Shown: positions 1 through 8,461 of the stretch, in pieces
How the letters are laid out: every line of letters begins with the position of its first letter
How positions within the stretch are numbered: position 1 is the first letter of the stretch
Assembly (NCBI GenBank): GCA_001953115.1
Contig: LSSL01006784.1
Location: 1-11,922, forward strand
Source: Smittium mucronatum
Taxonomy: Eukaryota > Kickxellomycota > Harpellomycetes > Harpellales > Legeriomycetaceae
Direction of reading: 5' to 3'
Length of the DNA: 11,922 bases
Notes under the pieces: generated by a model
What the model was told of the DNA's origin: nothing
What the model saw: only the letters and a program-made list of their open reading frames with translations
Databases searched by the model: none
Program-made: the position numbers and the translations under genes

Positions 1-581
1 CCTCTAACTATAATTTTTTTACTAAACATCAAAAAAAATAACCGAATTTACATAGAGTACCTTAATTGATTTTTAAGAAACATAATAAGGTATCTTGCGT
101 GTTATTAACATGAAAAATTCAAAATAAGGAATTTAATAGTAAAAACATTTATTTTATAATGCATTTCACCAATACAATAATCTAGCAGTAAACTAGAATA
201 TGAAACAGATTGAGGATTAAAACTAAAAACCAATCCGGCTGTTATTACAGATCATATTTATACTTTAATTAAAATTAAAATCATAATCATAATAAATTTC
301 TGAAAAAATTTAAACATCAACGGTAAAAAAATATCTATTCTTTTTTACAATGATTCTTTCATAACAGAAAATAAATATAAGCTCTTTTAAAAATTATTTA
401 TAGCTGTTGGAAGCGGTTTAAATAAATTTTTATTTTAGAATAAAGTCCAATAATTTTGTTTTTTTTATAAAAATATCCATATTAATTTAACAATTCATAT
501 TTCAATGCAAAAATCTGGAATTTCACGTAAAAATTAATATTCTGAGTAAATATTCAATATTTATATGTCATTTATGTCGCT

Positions 582-611
582 GTAGGAAACTACCACGGTT
601 TAGAGGCTAAA
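582..611. repeat. Two adjacent short hairpins
   Basis: The first hairpin is GTAG (582-585), loop GAAA (586-589), CTAC (590-593); the GAAA loop is a GNRA tetraloop if transcribed. The second is TTTAG (599-603), loop AGG, CTAAA (607-611). Stems this short occur by chance in A+T-rich DNA. They are listed because they sit 17 bp before a perfect 18-bp palindrome. Confidence 0.3.
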
Positions 612-628
612 TATACCCTAAAAATGGG

Positions 629-646
629 AATACATAATTATGTATT
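629..646. repeat. Perfect 18-bp palindrome
   Basis: AATACATAA (629-637) is followed directly by its reverse complement TTATGTATT (638-646), with no spacer. The flanking bases (G at 628, G at 647) do not pair. It could be a dimeric protein-binding site or a chance palindrome; nothing nearby decides. Confidence 0.55.
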
Positions 647-1617
647 GTGCTTTTTTTAAAAAAAATTTTACAATGGTTTGTTCTTCAGACATTGATACGA
701 TACCAGTAAAGTTTTTTTTTTAATCTATGATATTAATTGTTTTATTGATTTTGTGATTTTTTTTTCTACACGGATACAAAGGTGATTGTTAAACATATCC
801 TATTAAAAATTATGAATTGGCTTTTAAAAAAAATTCCAAGGATCTTAAAGTATATAACAGAAATCCCCCTCCTCCAATGAAAAAATATTTGTAAGAAATT
901 GGTATAAATTTTTATCCTAAGAAATTGCTAGGTTTAATCGACTTAATTAAACTACTTTTATTTTTTAAACCTCACATAAGTGAAAAAAGGAAAGCTCTAT
1001 ATATCAAGCCAGTTACGTGGAGCAATAAAAGCAAAGTTTCTGCTAAAATAAAAATATAGGGATTAATAAACCCTTCAAAGAATATTTATAATTTTTAAAA
1101 GACGTTTCTACTAACTCTTAAGAATTCAAAAATCATTGAATTTATTTAAACTCCTGTTTATTTCTTTAGTTAATAATTCATTATTAAATCGTGAAAATAC
1201 CATTTTATACTAAGTGAAATCGATAAAGCATATATAAATTCCGCTAGATCAGAAAAAATTGCTGATCTCGTGATAAAGAAAGTTAATTTTTGACAAAATA
1301 TGTAATTTAAAGTAAGATTACTTCCGCTTTTTCAAACTTCATAACTGAAAGAAAAAAAAATAAAAACTCCGGTGGTTTAAACTAAATAATAACTCTATCC
1401 ACAAATTATAAATAGTGGGATATTTGATAAAACTTATGAATAATAATAAATTTCAGTATTGAGAAAATTTTCGTACAATATAATCAGTCATTTATACTAA
1501 GAATTTTCAAAAACAATCTACTGGTTATAAATATACCTTTTTTCGATATAAAATTAATGTTAGAAGTTTTGATAAAATATAAACCTTGATTAAAAATAAT
1601 CAAATATACTATTATAA

Positions 1618-2076
1618 GTTCGAGGGAATAATAATTGGCATAATTTTGAAATTCAAATTCTTTGAAAAATTCAAAATTTTCGTCTTGATATTTATAAAAT
1701 TTCACCATTTTTTGCAAAAAAGAATCTTAAAAATATAGGATTTTTTTTTTGGTTTATCGGAAATGAAATATTGTTGATGGGTTTAATTGAGAAAGAAATC
1801 TCTCAAAAAAAATTTATTATAGCGTGGGTAGATCTAAAAAATATTTATTTTGGATCCCTAATCACCAATTAGACTGTTAACGATCTGAGTACAATAAAAA
1901 AATTCTCACATTTTTTCTATATTTCTAATGATATTGTGGGGGTGGGTGTTTTTAGACCATAAACTCTCATTAACTAACCGCTGTCGGCTACAGAGCTGCC
2001 AGAAAAGTCTGGCGATACTTAGCGGGAAATTTTCAAGAAAATTTTTACCTTTTTTAATTATTTTTATAGTTCTAGA
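1618..2076 (+). pseudogene. Decayed non-LTR (LINE) reverse transcriptase fragment
   Basis: In the frame starting at 1618, 153 codons contain five stops: TGA 1663, TAG 1870, TAA 1960, TAA 1975 and TAG 2020. The translation carries, in order, an NW near residue 6 (LINE 'NWRPI' block), LDIYKI at about residue 24 ('IYKI' block), GNEILLMGLIEKEISQ near residue 49 ('GC.EH.FLL..IE' block) and FIIAWVDLKNIYFGSL near residue 69. The last resembles catalytic block A of LINE enzymes (A-W-L-D-L-x-N-A-F-G-S-V-P-H) with one extra residue before G-S, and it keeps the metal-binding Asp. Order and spacing fit the fingers/palm of an RT that copies element RNA at a nicked chromosomal target. Blocks B and C do not follow; after about 1930 the frame enters a G+C-rich part ending TELPEKSGDT whose family I do not know. 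The element is dead: stops, no ATG start, no domain ends. The 77-codon frame on the other strand (1484-1717) is its antisense shadow. Confidence 0.6.
1978..2025. other. G+C-rich island able to fold as a three-way junction
   Basis: From 1981 to 2026, 26 of 46 bases are G or C, against roughly one in five in the window. An outer stem CCGCT (1978-1982)/AGCGG (2021-2025) encloses two directly adjacent hairpins. The first is GGCT (1986-1989)/AGCT (1994-1997) with loop ACAG and one G-T pair. The second is a perfect GCCAGA (1998-2003)/TCTGGC (2008-2013) with loop AAAG. The island also lies in the stop-broken RT frame and in a 52-codon ATG frame at 1928-2086, so coding and structure cannot be separated from one sequence. 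No hammerhead core (CTGATGA) is present. Confidence 0.4.
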
Positions 2077-2099
2077 TAAATTATAAAATAAAAATTTAA

Positions 2100-2441
2100 T
2101 ATAATAATCTTTATATGTTTTTTAATTTTTTAGAAAAAAATTCAAGGATTTTAATAGCAGAATCGATTTGGCTCAATATTTTTATAGAAATAAAATTGAT
2201 CCTGCTCTTACCGAAATTAATAAAAAATGACATAAAATGTTCAGTTATAACAACTTTCTTCTTTATTATCAAATAATATGTGAATATATATTTCTATTTA
2301 GAAAATATATCTTTGAGAAATTATAGTGAGACAATAGGTTGAATTTAATTTATTAAAGCATATATTCCGATAGATACCATACCTCTGCGACACAATGAGC
2401 TATTTAAATCTAAAGAATATATAAATAAATCTTTATCATAA
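2100..2441 (+). pseudogene. Stop-poor segment following the RT remnant
   Basis: In the frame starting at 2100 there are only three internal stops (TAA 2274, TGA 2340, TAA 2346) in 113 codons before TAA 2439. The first open part has an ATG at 2115 and 53 codons containing RILIAESIWLNIF. The last reads IKAYIPIDTIPLRHNELF. The segment starts about 20 bp after the RT frame closes at 2077 and uses a different frame, so it could be the continuation of the same element after a frameshift. No domain is recognised and most codons are A+T-rich, so chance is a real alternative. Confidence 0.25.
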
Positions 2442-3756
2442 TTTAATGTCTAATATTTCTAACACAACATATTCTAGTTCTCACTTTTTATAAAATCTAT
2501 AGTTAAATTTATTTTCAATATAGAGATATAACTATGTAACAAAACCATATTCAGAAATTACATAAATCGCTTATTTTTTATAACAAATTTGTATAATTAT
2601 TTTTTATCATTAAGTTTCAAATGTTTAAAAATACTTAAGAATTACTTCAATTTTTTCACTAAAATTAATATAAGTCCTATTTATTCATTTTTTTACAAAA
2701 AACGAAAAAATATAGCTAAATTAAAAATCCTAATAATTTTTTCACATTTTTATATAAAATTTAAATAGAAATAAAAATAAAAAAAATTCTACAGAATTAG
2801 TATTTTTCTCCAGATTTTAAAAATAATAAGTCATTTTTATACAAATTTTATTTATGTGAAAATTTAAGCATTAATTAAGAAAACGGTTTTAATTTAATAA
2901 TAAAAGCTGCATTCCCAAAAAAAGGAAATAAAATTATTTTATTTTTTGTTCTTTTGTATATTAATTTACATCTATATATATTTTTTTATTCCAAAAATAT
3001 TGGTTCTATAAAAGCAAAAAAAAAACTCACCATTAACTTTGAATAATAGAATAATATCCGAAAACGTGTATATTTAAATTTAACAAAATTCAAAAAAGAA
3101 TTGACAATAAATTCGAATTTAATTGGCTGATTATGATATTATAATAACAATAAACTCGACTGTGACATAAATTTAAACACTTAATTTTTGAAAAAGTAAC
3201 TAAAGTTTTTTTTAAACGATCGTATTCTAAAAAATATTTTGAGGCATTATTAAATCCTCTATATCATTTTTTAAAGATAATAAATCCTTTATCCCTAGAT
3301 TTATTTTACATAAACTTCTAAATCCATGTATATTTTCCAGAAAATAAAATTTTCAGGGATTATATATTACCACTCAAGTTAAAAATATAAAAAAATATAT
3401 ATAAATACAGAATTAAAAAAAATCTATTATGTTGAGAATCTATACTAATTCAGAAAGAGTGATTTTAATTTACCATCAAACAGTTAATTATATTATATTT
3501 TTATGTAAAACGATATTCGATTCAAAATATAATAAAAATCCTCTTAAACCCCCAAAAAACTAAAAAAAATAATCAACTTGATGGGATTTAAAATCTTTCA
3601 GAAACTTTATAAATTTTTTTTGATATAAATGATCCTATCTGTACATAAATTCTATCAGTTATATATATTGTTGGTAGAAAAAGAAACAGACAGCGCTTAT
3701 AAGTGCAATTTCAATAATTGAAATAATGCTTTAATCTATAACTTTAAATTTTTTAA
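2442..3756. other. A+T-rich stretch without recognisable genes
   Basis: Stops are dense in the frames I read, and no tRNA, long repeat or coding signal is seen apart from the near-palindrome at 3693-3706. It is best described as non-coding spacer. Confidence 0.6.
3693..3706. repeat. 14-bp near-palindrome
   Basis: GCGCTTA (3693-3699) is followed directly by TAAGTGC (3700-3706). It is fully self-complementary except for one G-T pair, around a perfect CTTATAAG core. Its G+C-rich ends stand out locally, but no function can be assigned. Confidence 0.45.
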
Positions 3757-4038
3757 CCAGAAAAAGTAACAACAGATAACTGAGATGAAATAAAAAATTC
3801 ATATGACAAAGCATTCCCTTAATCTAAAAGATCGAAAAGAAATCTATTTAGCTATAAAATAAAAATAATACTATGCGATAAATATATAAAATAAAAAATA
3901 TATAACTTGATTATTTTTGTTCTTTACAAAGCTCTTGAAACGGGGAGATTTTTGAAAAATTAGCTATCATTTATCAAATTTTGTAAGACAGAGAGAAGCG
4001 GAGATAAATATCAAATTTTTAATAAAAAAATTCAATTA
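3757..4038 (+). pseudogene. Possible second decayed LINE fragment
   Basis: The frame from 3757 has four stops (TGA 3781, TAA 3820, TAA 3892, TAG 3961) in 94 codons before TAA 4039. Residues around 3922-4005 read LYKALETGRFLKN, a stop, then LSFIKFCKTERSGDK. This loosely matches the LINE RT entry region, in which a 'L..G.iP..W' block is followed by 'I..I.K..eW.gD' ahead of the RPI block; the stop falls where the family usually has Trp. A rival frame (about 3957-4097) is also open for 47 codons, which warns that local composition may explain both. The fragment stops short of any catalytic block. Confidence 0.28.
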
Positions 4039-4066
4039 TAATGAAAAAATTTATTATGAAGCTAGA

Positions 4067-4082
4067 GTTTTTGGGCTAAGAA
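4067..4082 (+). repeat. Left arm of a 16-bp inverted repeat
   Basis: GTTTTTGGGCTAAGAA here is the exact reverse complement of 5599-5614. The match includes GGGC, unusual in this background, and does not extend clearly on either side. The arms enclose 1516 bp that hold no recognisable transposase, so a terminal inverted repeat is only a possibility. Confidence 0.45.
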
Positions 4083-5598
4083 TAAATAATAAAATATAAA
4101 GTTATATACTATAAATTGAAAGACTATAAATCTATTTTAATAATTTATGGACGTTTTTTGTTGTATTGATTATTTCTTTAATTATTATAAGAAAAAGATT
4201 TTAAAAAGATTTATAATAATGTATATTACAGAGATATTTGGTTAATATTTATATTAAAGCTAATTTAAAACGATGTTATGATTGATTTAGCAATATTATT
4301 AATTCTTTTCACTTTGAGAAATCTCAATTGCCCGATTAAATTTTTTATTTATTGATTAAATAAATTAAACAATATATACCACACTCTAAATTGCAGCATA
4401 ATAATCTATTTTATGAAAAATATAACCACCTTTATTGTTGATTTTTTTATAATATATATTTAAAAGTTATTTTTAGTTTGTGTAATATAGAAGCCTATAT
4501 CGGAAAAATGTTATTTGATTTCATAAACCATATTAAAAAATAAATTAAAAAAGTAAAAAGATTAATTTTAATAGAGGGTAGTCTAAATCTTTATTATTTT
4601 TATTCTTACTTTTTTATATTTATTATTTAAATCACAAATTTCAATATTTTTTGATTTAAAAGACACATTAAAATTTTTATAAATCGATATATATATATAT
4701 TATTTTCACTCTATTTTATTAAATAAATTGAATTAAGATAATAATTACTCTTAAATTTGTACTATTATAAAAATTTGGTTAATAATAAATTTATTTTCTA
4801 AAAAAAATACATATATAAATTGTGATATGAAAATATTTTTATTGCCTCATTATCTTTATGATTTAAATTAGATTCTAAAAAGCTTGATGCGATATTTTCT
4901 CTGTGTAAGAGTCGATAAAAAAAAATTTAAAAAATCTACATTAAAAAACAAAAATCTAAATTGACCTTAGCCTTATTACTGAGATCTTGTATATTTCTTT
5001 ATAATGAAACTTTATTGTAGTCCTAGTACTAATTTGTTATTCGTATTGGTATTTGAATACGCTTTTAAGATTGCAAAAAAAAATGCCGCAATAATTCACA
5101 AAAATTAGAAATATTATGATGAAAGAATCTTAACAGATACATCAAATATCGGGATTATCATTGCTAATACAAAAAAAATGGTGGAGAAAAAAAAATTTAT
5201 TGAAAATTTTTATTTAAGGGAAAAAATTCACATATTCTAATTATATACAAAAGAAATATATTTAATAATCATAAAATTTTCATTTAATTCAACTATAATC
5301 AAATATATTTAATTTTTAATTATTGTAATTACATTTATGTAGATTATTTTCAAATTTTGTGTCAATTTTCCATTAAAAAAATTAGATTTCTAAGGTATAA
5401 ATGTAACAAAATATTTGCATTAAAGTCGAATTCTTTTATACACCTTTTTAATATTATAAAAAATTATATATTAATATAGAAAACCTCTTTTGAGATTTTA
5501 TAATTCGAAAAAATTCGACAATCAAGGATTAAATTGAACCTTTAGCATAAAATAAAATACTTATATAAATTATTAGATTAAATAGTAAATTTTATATT
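4083..5598. other. Gene-free A+T-rich DNA between the inverted-repeat arms
   Basis: No gene is supported. The only stop-poor part is 5008-5214 (+), 69 codons with two stops (5092 and 5131) and nothing recognisable in the translation. An (AT)7 run lies at 4687-4700. The rest is A+T-rich spacer. Confidence 0.55.
4687..4700. repeat. (AT)7 microsatellite
   Basis: Seven uninterrupted AT units follow a CG at 4685-4686. A simple-sequence tract, likely variable in length between copies. Confidence 0.7.
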
Positions 5599-5614
5599 TT
5601 CTTAGCCCAAAAAC
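5599..5614 (-). repeat. Right arm of the 16-bp inverted repeat
   Basis: TTCTTAGCCCAAAAAC is the exact reverse complement of 4067-4082. Beyond the 16 bp both flanks are A+T-rich and do not align convincingly. No target-site duplication was found by eye. Confidence 0.45.
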
Positions 5615-5709
5615 ATAAAATTTCCTTTTTCTTATTGAAATAAAACGCATTTCGTTATAAATAATTGTAAAAATTAAATTGGAAAATTGAAAATCATTTT
5701 AAAGCGCCA

Positions 5710-5748
5710 TACTATTGATTTTTTTTTAAAAAAAAAAAAATTATAGTA
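5710..5748. repeat. Imperfect hairpin with T9/A13 core
   Basis: TACTAT (5710-5715) pairs with ATAGTA (5743-5748), and the T9 run (5719-5727) faces the A13 run (5728-5740), with a three-pair mismatched zone between. The homopolymers make pairing easy, so only the outer 6-bp arms are informative. Confidence 0.4.
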
Positions 5749-6526
5749 CAAATATTTATTATTGAATAGATAAATTTTTTTATAAATTTTACTTATAAGT
5801 GAAAATAGTTAACTGAGATTCAAAAAATTAAAAGTAATTTGATGAATTTGATTAGAATTGGAGATATTTTTGGACATAACTATTTTTAATTCGTTTTTTT
5901 TATTTTTTGTGATTTTTCATTGAAAGGTGGAAATAGATATCAAAAATTTATTATTAAATTCTAATCAATATTAAGAATTTATTTTATTTTACTTTTTCTA
6001 TTCTTCTTATTTTCACTTTATTCAATTATTACTCTTTTTGGTAAATAGATCCAATTTTTGGTAACCGAGAATTTCTTTAATAGGATTTTTTTTAATCCTT
6101 GATTTAATTAAGAGGGATATATATTTATCGTTCATTTCTTCAAATATTTTTAAGATTACTACTCAGTTAAAAAAAAAGAATGGCTTAATTTTTTGAAAAC
6201 ATAAATTTTTAAATTCAAATTTAGCAAGATAATGTGAGTATTTTTTTAAATTTTAAATTAGTTATAACCTACTTTGAATTTTTTGGATTATATAGATAAT
6301 AAGTTCATTTTTCTGATATTATACCATGAATTGAAATTATAGGCCTTATATTTATTATTTATACTTTTAATTCAGAAATATTTTATAATGGTATAGGATT
6401 TTAAATTTTTAAACAAGATGAAAATATTTTTTTCAATGGTTTTTTAAAGTTGATATTTCAGTAATATGATATTATTTAAATGCAAAAAAATTTTAAATTA
6501 TTTATCATTTTATTTTATTTTCTCCT

Positions 6527-6553
6527 CATTCTTCATTCTTCATTCTTCATTCT
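6527..6553 (+). repeat. CATTCTT tandem repeat
   Basis: CATTCTT is repeated three times exactly (6527-6547), followed by a six-base partial unit CATTCT. It is a 7-bp-unit minisatellite in a pyrimidine-rich context with no coding frame around it. Confidence 0.85.
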
Positions 6554-7466
6554 GTTTTTTTTCTTTTAATTTTTTTTTTGATAAGTAAAACTAAATAGAA
6601 TAACAAAGTTTTGGAGATTTTATAGTATTCTTCTTAGGGTTTTAATATCAAGGAATTATTAAAAGATTATAATGCTTTCCAAAAAAAAAAAAGCAATAAA
6701 GTTATTTAGTAATAATTGGGGGGGAAAGTTATTTTATAAACATTTTTACTCAATTCTCTTTTTTCCTTTCCTCTCAAACCTGTTAAATTTTAATTTAAGT
6801 ATATATACTAAATTTAAGCATAAGTTAAAACTAAATAATTGTATCATTTTTTGTTGTATTTAATCAGATAAAAAATTATCCGCGATATATTTTTTTCCAT
6901 TTAATTATATAAATTTGTTATTCTAATTTATTTAAATTTTAATTAGTGATATTTTTTATTTATTTTTATTCCAAAAAAAAACGCAATGAAAATTTTTGAG
7001 TATTTTTTTACAAATTTTTGATTTTTTTAATGATTATTGAATACTAAGAACAAAATTTTGAATTGATACGGTCTGTTTTTTTCTTTTTCCCTTCTATACT
7101 TCTATTTATTTTTTTAAAAACAATTAAAATTTATGTATTTATATATCTTTTTTTTATACATTAAATTTGGCATAAGTTCACCCTCGCCTTCTGTAAATCG
7201 ATAGACATTTTTTCAAAATATATTTAAAATTGTGAAAGAATAACAAAAAATTAAGGTCTCTAAAAATATGAATTAAATTTTACATTTATTATTTTTAATG
7301 GTGGGGGGTTTAAGGATAATATTTATGAAGCAAAGTATTTATATTTAAATTTTTTTATATAAAACAGGTTTTGAAGCCATGATATATAATACAATAATAT
7401 ATAATAATATTTTTAATGGTGACTATGTTTAAACTAAAAAATAAACTGGCGAAACAGACTCATTTT

Positions 7467-7631
7467 TTAAATGTGTATTGCATAAAATCTCTCATTTATT
7501 ATTAAAAAAAATCTTTTTTTGAGCAAATAATTCTTAATAACGCTTTCCCAATTTATTTTGACTAAATATAAAACCTTTCATATTTGTTGACCATATTTTC
7601 TAATCTCAGCCTCTCTTGCAAATAACCTATA
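7467..7631 (-). pseudogene. Short stop-poor segment, product unknown
   Basis: Read on the - strand from 7631, 54 codons contain one stop (TGA, 7578-7580) before TAA at 7467-7469. The part before the stop includes LFAREAEIRKYGQQ and the part after it LVKINWESVIKNYLLKK, more varied in residues than typical A+T-rich noise. It lies downstream of the 7862-8461 frame on the same strand and could be its continuation after frameshifts. There is no start codon and no recognised family. Confidence 0.17.
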
Positions 7632-7743
7632 TTAAAATTGTTTTTTTTAATCGATCTAAAATGCCTCCCTGCTTCTAATGAATTTAATAATCTCTTATAA
7701 CTACGATTCGATTAAATGGAATGAGAATCTTAAATGGGAATTG

Positions 7744-7762
7744 AAAAAAAAAAAAAAAAAAA
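7744..7762 (+). repeat. A19 homopolymer
   Basis: Nineteen consecutive A bases. On the - strand this accounts for the phenylalanine run in the 61-codon frame at 7684-7869, one reason that frame is not called a gene. A retroposed poly(A) tail is possible, but nothing transcript-like precedes it on the + strand. Confidence 0.8.
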
Positions 7763-7861
7763 GATAATATGCTGATTTCTTCAAAAAAAATTGCGTAAAA
7801 AAAAAATTTCAAGTATTTTTTGTACTGTTTAAACAATAAATAAAAAATAAAAAAATGATTA

Positions 7862-8461
7862 TTTACCATTTATGATCCCAAATCTTTGTATCGCTTGTAT
7901 TTGAATTAGATAAAAATTTCAACTGAATCAATTTTTTGATGTATCAAATGATACACAAAAATTACCAAAATTAACATGACATTGAGAGAAAAGTGAATAA
8001 AAACTTTCAAAATCGGCCCTGAAAGGTTTTGTAATAAAATTTATATCAAAAATATTCAAATTCCATCTTCTAAAAATAAATTTATTGACCATATGAGATA
8101 AAAACGGGTAAATTTGATAATAAATTTCGGTTCAATTTCATCAAAAGATTAATGATATTTTTATGCTGTTAAAATAGAAACTAATTTAAAGAAAAAAACT
8201 TGATTTTTTATTTTAAAAAATATCTAGGACACCAATTTGGGACTAAGAAATGTTAATATAAGCTATTTCGTTAAAAAAATTGTGAAAATAGAAGTATGAA
8301 AATACTAATCATTCTTCTTTTTTAGTACGTTTATCATTCAGGGATAATAAAAATTTCCACTTAGCCAAATATGTCAACAGAAAAAACCCATAAAATTTAG
8401 AAAAATTCTCTAAATTTAAACCAGAAAAATATTTGGGGTTAATATTACGGAAAAAAATTAA
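7862..8461 (-). pseudogene. Stop-poor decayed reading frame, product unknown
   Basis: One - strand frame runs 200 codons from 8461 to 7862 with nine stops, about half the number expected from composition. It ends at TAA 7859-7861. Two parts are fully open: 8312-8461 (50 codons, no ATG, with FLLTYLAKWKFLLSLNDKR) and 7931-8131 (67 codons). The latter contains an ATG at 8090-8092 giving a 54-residue peptide with varied residues, such as KPFRADFESFYSLFSQ. In that peptide I count about 13% G+C at third codon positions against about 24% and 28% at first and second, as real coding sequence in such a genome would show. Six of the nine stops are TGA, although composition predicts mostly TAA. No family is recognised and no start or splice sites are placed. 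It may be a decayed gene, or chance. Confidence 0.3.
7927..7955. repeat. Overlapping inverted repeats
   Basis: TGTATCA (7940-7946) and TGATACA (7949-7955) are perfect 7-bp arms around AA. ATCAA (7927-7931), TTGAT (7936-7940) and ATCAA (7943-7947) form further overlapping dyads, so the strand could fold in alternative ways. It overlaps the end of the 54-residue - strand frame. Confidence 0.45.

Larger units (their letters stand above)
181..1056 (+). pseudogene. Stop-poor decayed reading frame, product unknown
   Basis: Read in the frame starting at base 181, this stretch has 14 internal stops in 292 codons (at 211, 301, 388, 436, 451, 535, 547, 583, 601, 619, 721, 754, 790 and 892) before a TAG at 1057. 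The other two + frames have 10 and 11 stops in the 80 codons from 181 and 8 and 9 in about 75 codons from 841, where this frame has 3 and 2. The cleanest segment is 895-1056, 54 codons with no ATG; it contains SEKRKALYIKPVTW. At 322-375 the translation INGKKISILFYND loosely recalls the 'ING..l..LrFADD' block C of LINE reverse transcriptases, but the catalytic D-D pair is absent. The frame is the same as that of the RT remnant at 1618, yet block C should lie downstream of block A, so the two cannot be one collinear copy. It may be decayed retroelement coding sequence, or composition alone. Confidence 0.3.
5615..7466. other. Gene-free, T-run-rich DNA
   Basis: It holds many T and A runs, a hairpin at 5710-5748, the heptamer repeat at 6527-6553 and a G7 run at 6718-6724. 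A 63-codon ATG frame at 6672-6863 (+) has a lysine run and hydrophobic, low-complexity content and is not supported as a gene. Confidence 0.55.

Noticed and set aside
1484..1717. 77-codon ATG frame on the - strand
   Set aside because: It is the longest frame in the window but within chance length for this composition. Its 5' part lies antisense to the reverse-transcriptase-like frame, and no family is recognisable.
1934..1948. G-quadruplex in the GTGGGGGTGGGTG run
   Set aside because: There are only two clear G-runs; four are needed.
1998..2020. Helitron 3' end (hairpin followed by CTRR)
   Set aside because: The GCCAGA/TCTGGC hairpin has the right look, but the following bases read CTTAG, not CTRR, and no matching TC-type 5' end was found.
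3986..3998. U6-snRNA-like ACAGAGA followed by GAAG
   Set aside because: The conserved downstream U6 sequence and stem-loop are absent.
5178..5240. Short + frame (ATGGTGGAG start) compared with an ISXO2-like transposase block
   Set aside because: The resemblance needed a frameshift and the key Asp-Glu pair is missing. It is 20 codons long and not distinguishable from noise.
6628..6640. Telomere-like TTAGGG
   Set aside because: It is a single occurrence with no tandem array.
6672..6863. 63-codon ATG frame on the + strand
   Set aside because: It begins with a lysine run from an A-tract and continues as low-complexity hydrophobic residues. Its length is expected by chance and there is no supporting context.
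7684..7869. 61-codon ATG frame on the - strand
   Set aside because: It is held open largely by the A19 run, read as phenylalanines, and other A-rich tracts. It was kept only as context for the neighbouring stop-poor - strand segments.
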